64,000 nt of DNA from Nonomuraea candida (GCF_000725485.1 NZ_KL647033.1:1-64000), one strand, 5' to 3'. Positions 26,628 to 37,079 are shown, counted from the first letter of the stretch. Program-made: numbers and translations. Notes: a model not told the origin generated them from the letters alone.

Positions 26628-28979
26628 TCAGGCGGACTCCCTGACGACGAGCCTGGCCGGCACCACGACGGAGGTCGTGTGGCCGCCCTCCAGGCGGGAC
26701 AGCAGCAGCCGGGCCAGCGCGAGCGCCTGGTCGGCGGCCGGGACGCGGACGGTGGTCAGGCCGGGCGTGGTGGCCGAGGCGGCGTCGATGTCGTCGAAGC
26801 CGACGACCGCCAGGTCCGCCGGCACCCGCCGGCCCGCCTCCCGCGCCGCACTCAGCGCCCCGATGGCGAGCTGGTCGGTGGCGGCGAAGACGGCGTCCAG
26901 CGCCGGCTCGTCACCCAGGAGCCGGCGCGTGGCCGCGGCGCCGGAGGCGCGGGTCAGGTCGTCGGCCGGGGCCAGCAGCGGCCGCAGGCCCGCGCGCCGC
27001 AGCGCCGCCCGGTAACCGGCCAGCCGGTCCTGCATGGTGACCAGCTCCATCGGCCCGCAGACCATGCCGATGCGGCGCCGCCCGCCGGCCAGCAGGTGCT
27101 CGGTGGCCGCCGCGGCGCCGCCGGCGTTGTCGGCGTCCACGTACGGCACCAGCGACGCGATCGCCGGCTTGCCCAGCAGCACGACCGGCACCCCGGTGCG
27201 GGAGAGCCGCTCGGCCAGCGTGTCGGCCCGGTCGGGCGGCAGCAGCACGACCCCGTCCACCAGCCGCGCCTCGACGTGCGCGACGATGCGCCGGTGGCTC
27301 TCGGCCGTGTCGGCGAGCATGAGCGTGATCTGCTTGCCCGCGCCCTCCAGCAGGCTGGTGACGTACTGCACCACGGCGGCCGTCAGCGCGTCGCCGCCCT
27401 GCCGGGGCACGGACAGCACCAGGGCGACCGCGTTCGTGCGCCGGGTGACCAGGCTGCGCGCGGCCAGGTTGGGGACGTAGCCGAGCTCGTTGACGGCCCG
27501 CATCACCGACTCGCGCACCTCGGGGCTCACCGACGACTCGCCGTTGACCACGCGCGAGACCGTGGCCCTGGACACCCCCGCGCGGGCGGCCACCGTCTCC
27601 AGGGTGGGCCGTTTGGGGCGCGTCTCCACCAGGCCGTTGCGGCGGATGACGTCGCGGTACCACAGCGCGCTGTCCTTCGGCCGCCGCCGCTGGGTGGCGA
27701 AGTCGACGTGCACGAGGCCGAACTTGCGCTGGTAGCCGTCGGCCCATTCGAGATTGTCGAGCAGCGTCCAGACGAGATATCCGCGGACCCGGGCGCCGTC
27801 CGCGATGGCCGCGCGCAGCGCGCGCAGGTGCTCCTCGATGAAACTGATGCGGTCCACGTCGTGAATTCCGTCGCCGGTCACCATGTCCACGAAATCGGCG
27901 CCGTTCTCGGTGATCATCAGATCGAGGTCGGGATATTCGCGGGAAATGCGGCCGAGCAGCAGGGAAAGGCCGCTGGGCACGATCGGCCAGCCCATGGCGG
28001 TGACCGCCGTGGGCACCGTGCAGAACAGGATTCCGGTGCTGCCCGGATAGGCGGGGTCGGCGGGCTCGCTCGGCTGCGCCTGCACGACGAGCGGGGTGTA
28101 GTAGTTGACGCCCAGCAGGTCGAGCGGCTGCGCGATGGTCTCCAGGTCGCCGTCGGCGACGTGGCCGAGGCCGCCGTGGCGCTCGACGATCTCCAGCAGC
28201 TCGCCGGGGTAGGAGCCGCGCAGCATGGGCTCCAGGAACTGCCGGTTGACCAGCGTGTCGATCCGGGCCACGGCGGCGGCGTCCTCCTCCGACAGCCGCC
28301 GGCCGAAGTCGCTGACCTGGGCGGGCGTCATGACGGGCGACAGGTTGAGCACCGCGCCGACCCGGTCGGCCCCGCCCGCGCGCAGCGCCCGGGCGGCCAG
28401 TCCGTGGGCCAGCAGCATGTGGTGGGCGCTGCGGAAGGCGTCCGCGGGCGACTTGCGGCCGGGCGCGTGGATGCCGGAGCCGTAGCCCAGGAACGCCGCC
28501 ACCCACGGCTCGTTCAGCGTGAACCACGTGTCCACCCGGTCGCCGATCCGCTCGTGCACGGCGGCGGCGTACTCGGCGAACCGCAGCGCCGTGTCACGGG
28601 CCGGCCAGCCGCCGCGGTCCTCCAGCGCCTGCGGCAGGTCCCAGTGGTAAAGGGTGGCGTACGGGGTGATGCCCGCCGCGGCCAGCTCGTCCACCAGCCG
28701 GTCGTAGAAGTCGAGACCGGCGGGGTTCGGCGCGCCGCGCCCCTCCGGGAAAACCCGCGCCCAGCTCACCGAGAACCGGTAGGCGGCCATTCCCAGGTCC
28801 TTCATCAACCGTACGTCCTCGGCATATCGGTGATAGTGGTCGCACGCCTCCGCCCGGTCCGCGGAAAAGGTGTCCCAAATGGACGGACGGCGGCCGTCGG
28901 CGGCCGTGGCCCCCTCGATCTGGAAAGCCGACGTGGAAACCCCCCACACGAAATCGCGGGGGAAACTCGCGGTGCTCAT
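26628..28979 (-). CDS. GH1 beta-glucosidase fused to a LacI-family repressor
   Basis: 783 residues in one uninterrupted frame. Residues 1-450 are a full GH1 beta-glucosidase: acid/base E157 in FTLNEPW, nucleophile E358 in MITENG, and the normal end DSALWYRDVIRRNGL. Residues 451-783 are a complete LacI regulator: helix-turn-helix TLETVAARAGVSRATVSRVVNG, then a sugar-binding domain ending VVVPARLVVRESA. In relatives these are two adjacent genes. A GTG at 27629 begins the LacI part in frame and could allow separate translation, although no good ribosome site precedes it. It presumably controls the palindromes upstream of the GH16 gene. There is no signal peptide, so the glucosidase is cytosolic. 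Confidence 0.9.
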   Translation of the reverse strand: MSTASFPRDFVWGVSTSAFQIEGATAADGRRPSIWDTFSADRAEACDHYHRYAEDVRLMKDLGMAAYRFSVSWARVFPEGRGAPNPAGLDFYDRLVDELAAAGITPYATLYHWDLPQALEDRGGWPARDTALRFAEYAAAVHERIGDRVDTWFTLNEPWVAAFLGYGSGIHAPGRKSPADAFRSAHHMLLAHGLAARALRAGGADRVGAVLNLSPVMTPAQVSDFGRRLSEEDAAAVARIDTLVNRQFLEPMLRGSYPGELLEIVERHGGLGHVADGDLETIAQPLDLLGVNYYTPLVVQAQPSEPADPAYPGSTGILFCTVPTAVTAMGWPIVPSGLSLLLGRISREYPDLDLMITENGADFVDMVTGDGIHDVDRISFIEEHLRALRAAIADGARVRGYLVWTLLDNLEWADGYQRKFGLVHVDFATQRRRPKDSALWYRDVIRRNGLVETRPKRPTLETVAARAGVSRATVSRVVNGESSVSPEVRESVMRAVNELGYVPNLAARSLVTRRTNAVALVLSVPRQGGDALTAAVVQYVTSLLEGAGKQITLMLADTAESHRRIVAHVEARLVDGVVLLPPDRADTLAERLSRTGVPVVLLGKPAIASLVPYVDADNAGGAAAATEHLLAGGRRRIGMVCGPMELVTMQDRLAGYRAALRRAGLRPLLAPADDLTRASGAAATRRLLGDEPALDAVFAATDQLAIGALSAAREAGRRVPADLAVVGFDDIDAASATTPGLTTVRVPAADQALALARLLLSRLEGGHTTSVVVPARLVVRESA

Positions 28980-29073
28980 TCTGGCGGATGCCTTTCACGT
29001 CACGGTCGGGGCTGCCCAGTCTCCCGCGCGCCACTCGTCGCGCGCCAGCCTGGCCAGGCGGTATACAGAGCGC

Positions 29074-29589
29074 GTGGAACTGGACCGGCTCGATCGTGAC
29101 ATCATCGCGGCGCTCGTCGAGGACGCCCGCCAGACCTACGCGGAGATCGGCCAGCAGGTGGGGCTGAGCGCGTCGGCGGTCAAACGGCGCGTGGACCGGC
29201 TGCGCGAGACGGGGGCGATCACGGGGTTCAGCGCCCGGGTGGCGCCGCAGGCGCTCGGCTGGACGACGGAGGCGTACGTCGAGCTGTTCTGCCAGGGCAA
29301 GACCAAGCCGTCGGACATCGCGCTGGCGGTGTCCAAGTTCCCCGAGGTGGTGGCGGCGGCCACGATCACGGGCGAGGCGGACGCGCTGCTGCACATCAGG
29401 GCGACCGACGTGCGCCACGTCGAGCGGGTCATCGAGCGCATCGCCGCGATGGCGTTCGTGGTGCGCACCAAGAGCGCGATCGTGCTGTCGCGGCTCGTGG
29501 ACACCCCGCCGGGGGCCGCCGTGCCCGCTCCGGCGGCTCCGGGCGCGCCTTACGCGGGCCCGCGCAACGAAACCCCCGCGACGGGCTGA
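29074..29589 (+). CDS. Lrp/AsnC family transcriptional regulator
   Basis: 171 residues from GTG 29074. The N-terminal helix-turn-helix is LDRDIIAALVEDARQTYAEIGQQVGLSASAVKRRVDRL. A RAM-type effector domain follows (VVAAATITGEADALLHIRATD). The tail is Pro/Ala-rich. It lies directly upstream of ddaH-rocD on the same strand and probably responds to arginine or ornithine. The direct repeat just after its stop may be its operator. It is divergent from the GH1-LacI gene by 94 bp. Confidence 0.88.
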   Translation: MELDRLDRDIIAALVEDARQTYAEIGQQVGLSASAVKRRVDRLRETGAITGFSARVAPQALGWTTEAYVELFCQGKTKPSDIALAVSKFPEVVAAATITGEADALLHIRATDVRHVERVIERIAAMAFVVRTKSAIVLSRLVDTPPGAAVPAPAAPGAPYAGPRNETPATG

Positions 29590-29619
29590 AAGACGCAACA
29601 GACCCGCGCCAAGACGCAA
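29590..29619. promoter_or_regulatory. direct repeat in the ddaH promoter, possible Lrp site
   Basis: AAGACGCAA occurs at 29590-29598 and again at 29611-29619, exactly 21 bp apart (two helical turns), with a related GCGCAAACG at 29637-29645. This phased spacing is typical of Lrp-family wrapping. It lies between the Lrp gene and ddaH. Confidence 0.4.
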
Positions 29620-29713
29620 TGTCAACCCCTTGGCCTGCGCAAACGTGGATTCTTAGGCTGTCAGCGACCCCGCCGAAGGGGTCTCCCCTGCCTGAAATCC
29701 GATGGAGCGCTGC

Positions 29714-30511
29714 ATGCCCAAACACTTCCTCATGTGCCGTCCGGACTACTTCGCGGTCGAGTACGCCATCAATCCGTGGATGCACCCCGAGGCCGGCGCG
29801 GACCGCGACGTGGCGGTCCGGCAGTGGGAGGGCCTGAAGTCGGCGTACGAGGAGCTCGGGCACAAGGTGGACCTCATCGACCCGATCGAGGGCCTGCCCG
29901 ACATGGTCTTCGCCGCGAACGGCGCGCTGGTCGTGGGCGGGCGGGTCTACGGCGCCCGCTTCGCGCACCCCGAGCGCGGCCCCGAGGGCCCGGCCTACCT
30001 GCGCTGGTTCACCGAGCGCGGCTACCCGGCGCTGGAGCCGGCCCACGTCAACGAGGGCGAGGGCGACTTCCTCACGCTCGACGAGGTCATCCTGGCCGGC
30101 ACCGGCTTCCGCACCGACGTGGTCGCCCACCAGGAGGCGCAGGAATACCTGGGCCGCCCGGTGATCTCGCTGACGCTGGTGGACCCGCGCTTCTACCACC
30201 TCGACACGGCGCTGTTCCCGCTCGACGGGCGCAACGTCGCCTACTACCCCGGCGCCTTCTCGCCGGGCAGCCTCGCGGTGCTGCGGCGCATGTTCCCCGA
30301 CGCGGTGCTGGCGAGCGCCGAGGACGCCGAGGTGCTGGGGCTGAACGCGGTCAGCGACGGCACGAGCGTGGTCATCAACGCCGAGGCGGCCGGCCTGCAG
30401 TTGGAGCTCAAGCGACGCGGGTACGAGGTCATCCCGGTCGACCTGTCGGAGCTGCGTAAGGCCGGTGGGGGGCCCAAGTGCTGCACACTGGAGATCAGGG
30501 GGGAGAACTGA
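29714..30511 (+). CDS. ddaH: dimethylarginine dimethylaminohydrolase/arginine deiminase-type amidinohydrolase
   Basis: 265 residues of the guanidino-group-modifying superfamily. Substrate-binding acidic residues are in LPDMVFAANGALV and the EGEGDFLTLD segment. The catalytic His is in HLDTALFPL and the nucleophilic Cys in GGGPKCCTLE. The family hydrolyses methylarginines to citrulline plus methylamines, or related guanidino compounds. ATG 29714 (MPKHFLMCRPDYF) is preferred over 29702. The rocD start lies two bases after its stop, pointing to arginine/ornithine catabolism. A second, different DDAH is encoded at 45709-46455. Confidence 0.85.
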   Translation: MPKHFLMCRPDYFAVEYAINPWMHPEAGADRDVAVRQWEGLKSAYEELGHKVDLIDPIEGLPDMVFAANGALVVGGRVYGARFAHPERGPEGPAYLRWFTERGYPALEPAHVNEGEGDFLTLDEVILAGTGFRTDVVAHQEAQEYLGRPVISLTLVDPRFYHLDTALFPLDGRNVAYYPGAFSPGSLAVLRRMFPDAVLASAEDAEVLGLNAVSDGTSVVINAEAAGLQLELKRRGYEVIPVDLSELRKAGGGPKCCTLEIRGEN

Positions 30512-30513
30512 TC

Positions 30514-31728
30514 ATGACCACCAGCGCAGAGCTGATCGAAGTGAGCGAGCGCCGAGGCGCCCACAACTACCATCCACTGCCCGTGGTGATCCACGAGGCG
30601 CACGGCGCCTGGGTCACCGACGTGGACGGCAAGCGGTATCTGGACTGCCTGTCCGGCTACTCCTCGCTCAACTTCGGCCACGGCAACCCGAAGATCATCC
30701 AGGCGGCGAAGGACCAGCTCGAACGGCTCACGCTGACCAGCCGCGCCTTCTACCACGACCAGTTCGCGCAGTTCTGCACGGGCCTGGGCGACCTGACCGG
30801 CAAGGACCTGGTCCTGCCCATGAACACCGGCGCCGAGGCCGTCGAGACCGCCATCAAGGTGGCGCGCAAGTGGGGCTACGAGGTCAAGGGCGTCGAGCCC
30901 GACCAGGCCAACATCATCGTGATGGAGGGCAACTTCCACGGCCGCACCACCACGATCGTCAGCTTCTCCACCGACCCGGAGGCGCACGACAACTTCGGCC
31001 CGTACACCCCGGGCTTCCGCCTGGTCCCCTACGGCTCCATCGAGGCGATCAGGGCGGCGGTCGACGCCAACACGGTCGCGGTGCTGGTCGAGCCGATCCA
31101 GGGCGAGGCGGGCGTGCTGGTGCCGCCGGACGGCTACCTGGGCGACATCAGGGAGCTGTGCTCGGCCGAGGGCATCCTCATGGTGGCCGACGAGGTGCAG
31201 TCGGGGCTGGGGCGCACGGGGCAGACGTTCGCCTGCGACCACGAAGGGGTCGTGCCCGACATCTACGTCCTGGGCAAGGCGCTGGGCGGCGGGGTCGTGC
31301 CGGTCTCGGCCATCGCGGCCGACCGTGACGTGCTGGGCATCATCCACCCGGGGCAGCACGGGTCGACGTTCGGCGGCAACCCGCTGGCGTGCGCGGTGGC
31401 GAACGCGGTCATCGAGATCCTCAACACCGGCGAGTTCCAGGCCAGGGCCGCCAAGCTGGGCGAGGTCCTGCACACGCGGCTGCGCGAGCTGATCGGCAAG
31501 GGGGTCGTGGAGGTGCGCGGGCGCGGGCTCTGGGCGGGCGTGGACATCGACCCGGCGCTGGGCACGGGGCGGGAGGTGTCGAAGGCGCTGATGAAGCGGG
31601 GGGTGCTGGCGAAGGACACGCACGGCTCGACGATCCGCCTCGCCCCGCCGATCGTCATCTCCGAGGAGGACCTCCTCTGGGCGATCGACCAGCTCGCCGA
31701 CGCGGTTTACGAGCTGAAGAACAAATAA
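30514..31728 (+). CDS. rocD: ornithine-oxo-acid transaminase
   Basis: 404 residues, class III PLP aminotransferase. It converts ornithine and 2-oxoglutarate to glutamate-semialdehyde and glutamate. SGYSSLNFGHGNP, NTGAEAVETAIKVARKWGY, the PLP-phosphate region and the Schiff-base lysine in YVLGKALGGGVVPVSA are present. It follows ddaH by two bases. Glutamate made here could feed the glutamate dehydrogenase at 33777. Confidence 0.93.
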   Translation: MTTSAELIEVSERRGAHNYHPLPVVIHEAHGAWVTDVDGKRYLDCLSGYSSLNFGHGNPKIIQAAKDQLERLTLTSRAFYHDQFAQFCTGLGDLTGKDLVLPMNTGAEAVETAIKVARKWGYEVKGVEPDQANIIVMEGNFHGRTTTIVSFSTDPEAHDNFGPYTPGFRLVPYGSIEAIRAAVDANTVAVLVEPIQGEAGVLVPPDGYLGDIRELCSAEGILMVADEVQSGLGRTGQTFACDHEGVVPDIYVLGKALGGGVVPVSAIAADRDVLGIIHPGQHGSTFGGNPLACAVANAVIEILNTGEFQARAAKLGEVLHTRLRELIGKGVVEVRGRGLWAGVDIDPALGTGREVSKALMKRGVLAKDTHGSTIRLAPPIVISEEDLLWAIDQLADAVYELKNK

Positions 31729-31811
31729 CCCAGCCTTTACGGCTCCGCCCGGGAGGGCCCACCCGCCGCACGTGGCCGGGCCCTGTCCAGGGAGACGCTC
31801 CTCCGGTTCAC

Positions 31812-31844
31812 CGGCCGGCCGCCGTCACGACGCCCGGCCGGCCG
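31812..31844. terminator. GC hairpin between rocD and the PhoD gene
   Basis: CGGCCGGCCG (31812-31821) and an identical self-complementary copy (31835-31844) can form a 10-bp stem with a 13-base loop between convergent genes. Further right, CTCCACAACC-like triplets (31873-31895) form a small pyrimidine-rich repeat of no evident function. Confidence 0.5.
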
Positions 31845-32003
31845 TCTCCGTGGCCGACCGGACCCCCGATCTCCACAACCTCCACAACCTCCACAATCTC
31901 CCCGGCCTCCACGCCCGGCCCTCGCCGTGGTCATCCGGAACCCGCGGCCCCGGTTGTCAGCCGGGTCCCGGGACCCGGTGCCGGCCGGGACCCGGGAGCC
32001 GCC

Positions 32004-33563
32004 TCACGGGGCCTGGCGCAGGGAGACGGAGTCGATCGGCTCGACCACCTCGCCGGTGGAGCCGTACCAGGTGACCCGGTCGTCCGGCAGGGTGAGGGTG
32101 GCCAGCGCGTTCTGGAACCACGGCCCCTTGGTGACCCGCCAGCGGAACGGCGGGCGCGGGATGCCGGCCAGCCGCGCCAGCAGCCCGCCCACGAGCGTGG
32201 CGATCGAGAACTGCGTGAAGACGTTGGCCCAGCGCAGCATGCGGCTGAGCGGGTTGCGGATCGGCGAGCAGACGATCTGGTAGAGCGGCCCCCTGTCGGC
32301 CTTGGCCAGGTAGGAGTAGTGCACGTCGCCCGACAGGATCAGCACCGGCTTGCCCAGCCCGATCAGCATCCTGGCCAGGTCGTCGAACGAGCGCCGGAAG
32401 GCCGCCCAGTGCTCCAGGTCGATGGCCTGGCGGAACGTCTCCGACCACCGCCGCACCAGGGGCCCCCACTTGCCGTCGCACAGGGCCTCGTTCCAGTTCT
32501 GCACGCCGTGCACGCCCTCGGGCAGCAGGAACGGGATCGACGAGCCGATGATGAGCCGGTCGGCGGGCCGCGTCACCTGCTCCTCCAGCCAGGCCCACTC
32601 CCCCGGGTCGAGCATGCGCCGGTCGCCGGGGGTGAGCTGCCGGGCGCAGCGGGTGTCCACCATGATCAGGCGGGTGGCGCCGAAGTCGCGGGCGTAACTC
32701 CAGCGGTTGCTGCTCGGCTCGGTGTCGGCCTTCTCGGCGAAGGCGTCGAGCGCCGCGCCGCCGTCGCCGGCCATCAGCTTGGCCAGCAGCGGGTCCTCGG
32801 CGCGCTCGGCGGGCGAGAGGTTGCCGAGGTGCTGGTAGATCCAGTACGCCCCCAGCCCCGACACCACCCTGTGCCGCCACCACGACGTTCTGGCCATCTG
32901 CTCGCGCCAGGGCTGGGAGGTGTTCCAGTCGTCGCGCAGGTCGTGGTCGTCGAAGATCATCGCGGTCGGCACGGTGGACAGCAGCCAGCGGATCTCCTCG
33001 TCGGTCCAGGCCCGGCGGTAGAGCTCGGCGTACTCCTCGAAGTCGGCGATCTCCCCCTGCGGCTCGGTGCTCCGGCGCGAGCGGATGTAGTCGAGCATCT
33101 CGGGCGAGGGGTTGTCGGCGTAGACCTGGTCGCCGAGGAGCAGCAGCAGGTCGGGCCACTCGTCGTCGCCGGCCTGGGCCAGCGACTCGCCGTAGGCGCG
33201 CAGGACGTCGTCGCCGTAGGTGCGTACGTGCGCGGCGTCGTGCGGCACGCTGGCGCGGCACGAGCCGAAGGCCAGCCGGCGCACCCCGTCGGCGGGCAGC
33301 AGCCTGATCCGGCTCGGCGGGCGACCCGCCAGGGGCCATACCTGCTCCCCGTCGAGCTTCACCGAATACGACGCGATATCCTGGGACAACTCAACGAGGT
33401 CCACGATCGCGTAGTGGTGCCCGTGCACGGTGAAGGTAGGCGACCGGTAAGTCCTGCCGTCCGCCTCTATGGCGACCGTGCAGGGTTCGGCGGTCTCCAC
33501 CCAGATCGAGGCACTGACAGAGTCGACATATCGCAGCATGGGCCCCACCACGAGTGCGGGCAT
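32004..33563 (-). CDS. PhoD-like metallophosphatase/phosphodiesterase
   Basis: 519 residues from ATG 33563 (MPALVVGPMLRYVDSVSAS) after GGGGGTGG. An N-terminal beta-sandwich domain is followed by the PhoD catalytic domain: FGSCRAS, LLLLGDQVYAD, MIFDDHDLRDDW and VLILSGDVHYSY carry the metal ligands. No twin-arginine signal is visible, unlike secreted PhoD enzymes, so this copy is probably cytosolic. The substrate is likely a phosphodiester but is not defined. Confidence 0.88.
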   Translation of the reverse strand: MPALVVGPMLRYVDSVSASIWVETAEPCTVAIEADGRTYRSPTFTVHGHHYAIVDLVELSQDIASYSVKLDGEQVWPLAGRPPSRIRLLPADGVRRLAFGSCRASVPHDAAHVRTYGDDVLRAYGESLAQAGDDEWPDLLLLLGDQVYADNPSPEMLDYIRSRRSTEPQGEIADFEEYAELYRRAWTDEEIRWLLSTVPTAMIFDDHDLRDDWNTSQPWREQMARTSWWRHRVVSGLGAYWIYQHLGNLSPAERAEDPLLAKLMAGDGGAALDAFAEKADTEPSSNRWSYARDFGATRLIMVDTRCARQLTPGDRRMLDPGEWAWLEEQVTRPADRLIIGSSIPFLLPEGVHGVQNWNEALCDGKWGPLVRRWSETFRQAIDLEHWAAFRRSFDDLARMLIGLGKPVLILSGDVHYSYLAKADRGPLYQIVCSPIRNPLSRMLRWANVFTQFSIATLVGGLLARLAGIPRPPFRWRVTKGPWFQNALATLTLPDDRVTWYGSTGEVVEPIDSVSLRQAP

Positions 33564-33776
33564 TCCACCCCCTGTTTCGACGTTCCGGCACACTCACGCG
33601 CGCAAGCCTGCCAGAGTGGCACGGTCCACAGCATCCGATCACCGGCTTGGATTTCTACCAAAACTAGGCAACGTCAAACGCCCCGCTCTAGGATGATCGT
33701 GACAACAACGCCCAAATCGGGAAAGCAACGGCGCTTTTTCCGTCAATAGGGTGTCACAACAGGAGGACTTCCTTCC

Positions 33777-35050
<1,274 letters not shown>

Positions 35051-35054
<4 letters not shown>

Positions 35055-35161
35055 GCGACCGCCCGGAGCGCCGCTCCGGCGGCGGCTCCGGCGGCGGCTC
35101 CGGCGGCGGCTCCGGCGGCGGCTCCGGCGGCGGCTTCGGCGCCGAGCGAGTCGCGACTTAA
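35051..35161 (+). CDS. possible Ser-Gly repeat micro-ORF coupled to gdhA
   Basis: A GTG overlapping the gdhA stop (GTGA) opens a 36-residue frame: VSDRPERR, five SGGG units, then FGAERVAT and TAA. The DNA between 35075 and 35134 is a perfect 12-bp repeat (TCCGGCGGCGGC, five copies). There is no independent ribosome site, but translational coupling is possible, as at many junctions in this window. It may instead be non-coding slippage. Confidence 0.35.
35075..35134 (+). repeat. 12-bp tandem repeat, five copies
   Basis: Five perfect copies of TCCGGCGGCGGC directly after gdhA, followed by a one-base-changed start of a sixth (TTCGGC). The exact identity of the copies suggests recent expansion, and copy number probably varies between strains. 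Confidence 0.9.
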
Positions 35162-35223
35162 GTAGCGCGGGGCCCGCCCAAGGTTCGATGCCGGGGGCGG
35201 GCCCGTGCCGCGATCGTGGAGCC

Positions 35224-35427
35224 ATGAAGGCTCTCATCAACATCGTCTGCGTGATCGCGATCATCCAGGGCGTCATGGGTTTCGTCGGCCGGATGTGGTT
35301 CGACAGCCATTGGGGTTTCCTGCACCGGCTGGTGGACCTGCCCCTGCCGGGCTACCTGGGCGTCGCCGTGGCCGGCGTGGCCGTGCTGATCTGGGTGGAC
35401 ACCGCCACGAAACGCGACCGGGGCTGA
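35224..35427 (+). CDS. small two-helix membrane protein
   Basis: 67 residues starting at ATG 35224 (MKALINIVCVIAIIQGVMGF). Two hydrophobic helices flank FVGRMWFDSHWGFLHRLVDLP, and the C-terminus is basic (TKRDRG). I recognise no family, though short proteins of this type are common in actinomycetes. The remaining 77 bases to the MarR gene contain a duplicated CCGTTCCGGAGACCAGGC (35459-35492). Confidence 0.65.
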   Translation: MKALINIVCVIAIIQGVMGFVGRMWFDSHWGFLHRLVDLPLPGYLGVAVAGVAVLIWVDTATKRDRG

Positions 35428-35504
35428 CCACCGGCCTCCCCCGCCGCCCCCATGCAGCCGTTCCGGAGACCAGGCAGTCGTTCCGGAGACCAGGCGGGGG
35501 TGGG

Positions 35505-35951
35505 TCAGGTGGGCAGTTCGGCGTGGTCGAGGGCCTCGACGAGGCTCTCCAGGTCGCGCATGAGCTGCCCCGTGCGCTCCTGCCCGAACGCCAGCGCGAT
35601 CATCGCCTGCTGCTCGGCCACCGCCCCGTCCACCCGGGACAGCAGCTCGGCCCCCCGCCCCGAGACGAACACCGCGACCCGCCGCCGGTCCCCCTTCGAC
35701 GGCCCCCGGTAGACCAGCGCCCGGTCGATGAGCCGGTCGACGGCCTTGGTCAGCGTGGGGTGCGGCATCAGCACGGCCTCGGCCAGCTCGCCCATCGACT
35801 CCCCCCGGCCGTCGGCCAGCGCCCGCATGATGCGCCACTGCTCGACCGTGACGTCCTCCCCGGCGAGCACGGCCGCCAGCCCCCGATTGACGCTGCGCTC
35901 CGCGCGGCTCAGCAGATAGGCGAGTGAGGACCCCAGCCCAGAAGCGGTCAT
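35505..35951 (-). CDS. MarR family transcriptional regulator
   Basis: 148 residues. The winged helix contains VTVEQWRIMRALADGRGESMGELAEAVLMPHPTLTKAVDRL and the wing GDRRRVAVFVSGRG. ATG 35951 follows AAAGGAC. It is divergent from the AmiC-like gene across 48 bp, so it likely regulates the amide cluster and itself. The ligand is unknown. Confidence 0.9.
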   Translation of the reverse strand: MTASGLGSSLAYLLSRAERSVNRGLAAVLAGEDVTVEQWRIMRALADGRGESMGELAEAVLMPHPTLTKAVDRLIDRALVYRGPSKGDRRRVAVFVSGRGAELLSRVDGAVAEQQAMIALAFGQERTGQLMRDLESLVEALDHAELPT

Positions 35952-35999
35952 GAAGACGGTCCTTTCATCTGGGAGCTCAAGGGGAGGATACTCGTCGGC

Positions 36000-37079
36000 G
36001 TGGCGGCGACCGTCGATCCTCTCGAAGCGCGGCTCCTCCCTTCGGGCTCGATCAGGATCGGCCTGATCGTCCCCGTGTCGGGGGTGCTCGGCCTGATGGG
36101 CCCGTGCGCGATCAACTGCGCCGTGCTGGCCGCCGAGGAGGTCAACGCCGCGGGCGGCATGCTGGGCCGGCCGGTCGAGCTGGTCCTCGTCGACGGCGGC
36201 CGGCCGGCGGGGCGGGTCGCGGCCGAGGTGGGCGAGCTGGTCAGGTCGGGCACGATCGAGGCCGTGGCCGGCGCGCACGCCAGCGACGTGCGGGTGGCGG
36301 TGGTGGCGGCGATCGCGGGGCGGGTGCCGTTCGTCTACGCGCCGCCTTACGAGGGCGGGGGCCGCGCGCCCGGCGTCTACTTCCTGGGCGAGACCCCCGA
36401 CCGGCAGCTCGCGCCGGGCATCGAGTGGCTGGCGGGCCCGCGCCGCGCCCGCCGCTGGTACCTGCTGGGCAACGACTACATCTGGCCCCGCCTGGTGCAC
36501 GCCGGCGCCCGGCGGCGGCTGCGCGCGGCCGGGGCCGAGGTGGTGGGCGAGGGCCTGGTCAGGCACGGCGAGGCGGTGCGCTGGCTGGACCGGGTGGCCG
36601 CCGCCCGGCCCGACGCCATCCTGCTCACGCTGATCGGCAGCGACCTGGTGGCGTTCAACCGGGCGTACGCGCAGGCGGGGCTGGGCGCGGCGCGGCTGTG
36701 CGGCGCGCTGGAGGAGCACGGCCTGCTGGGCATCGGCGGCGACGCCACCGGCGGGCTGTACGCGTCGATGGGCTACTTCCGCGGCCTGCCGACCGACGCA
36801 GGCCTCGGCTTCGCGCAGCGCTACACCGCCAGGTTCGGCCCCGACGCCCCCATGCTCAACGCCCACGGCCACGGCTGCTACGAGGCCGTGGCCATGCTGG
36901 CCGCCCTGTGCGCGCGGGCGGGCTCGCTGGCGGTGCCCGCGCTCGACGCGGTCGCCGACGGCACCACGATCACGAGCGGGCGCGGCCGGCTCACCCTGCT
37001 CGATCGGCAGGTACGCCACCCCGTCCACCTCGGCAGGGCCGACGGCCTGGACTTCTTTCTGGAGAAACCTTTTCACTAG
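36000..37079 (+). CDS. AmiC/UrtA-like ligand-binding protein without a signal peptide
   Basis: 359 residues, type I periplasmic-binding fold of the branched-chain/amide/urea group (RIGLIVPVSGVLGLMGPCAINCAVLAAEEVNAAGGMLG; WYLLGNDYIWPRLVHAGARR). It is homologous in layout to the UrtA at 62396-63604 but begins MAATVDPLEARLLPSG with no signal sequence or lipobox, so it should stay in the cytosol. This matches AmiC, the cytosolic amide sensor of Pseudomonas amidase operons. The following permease and formamidase genes support an amide-sensing role. The GTG start has GGGGAGG about 12 bases upstream. Confidence 0.82.
   Translation: MAATVDPLEARLLPSGSIRIGLIVPVSGVLGLMGPCAINCAVLAAEEVNAAGGMLGRPVELVLVDGGRPAGRVAAEVGELVRSGTIEAVAGAHASDVRVAVVAAIAGRVPFVYAPPYEGGGRAPGVYFLGETPDRQLAPGIEWLAGPRRARRWYLLGNDYIWPRLVHAGARRRLRAAGAEVVGEGLVRHGEAVRWLDRVAAARPDAILLTLIGSDLVAFNRAYAQAGLGAARLCGALEEHGLLGIGGDATGGLYASMGYFRGLPTDAGLGFAQRYTARFGPDAPMLNAHGHGCYEAVAMLAALCARAGSLAVPALDAVADGTTITSGRGRLTLLDRQVRHPVHLGRADGLDFFLEKPFH

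Noticed and set aside
33690..33776. GTGAC and GAAAG spaced like GlnR elements before gdhA
   Set aside because: Only two weak elements fit, with an unrelated GCCCA between them. Not enough to call a site.
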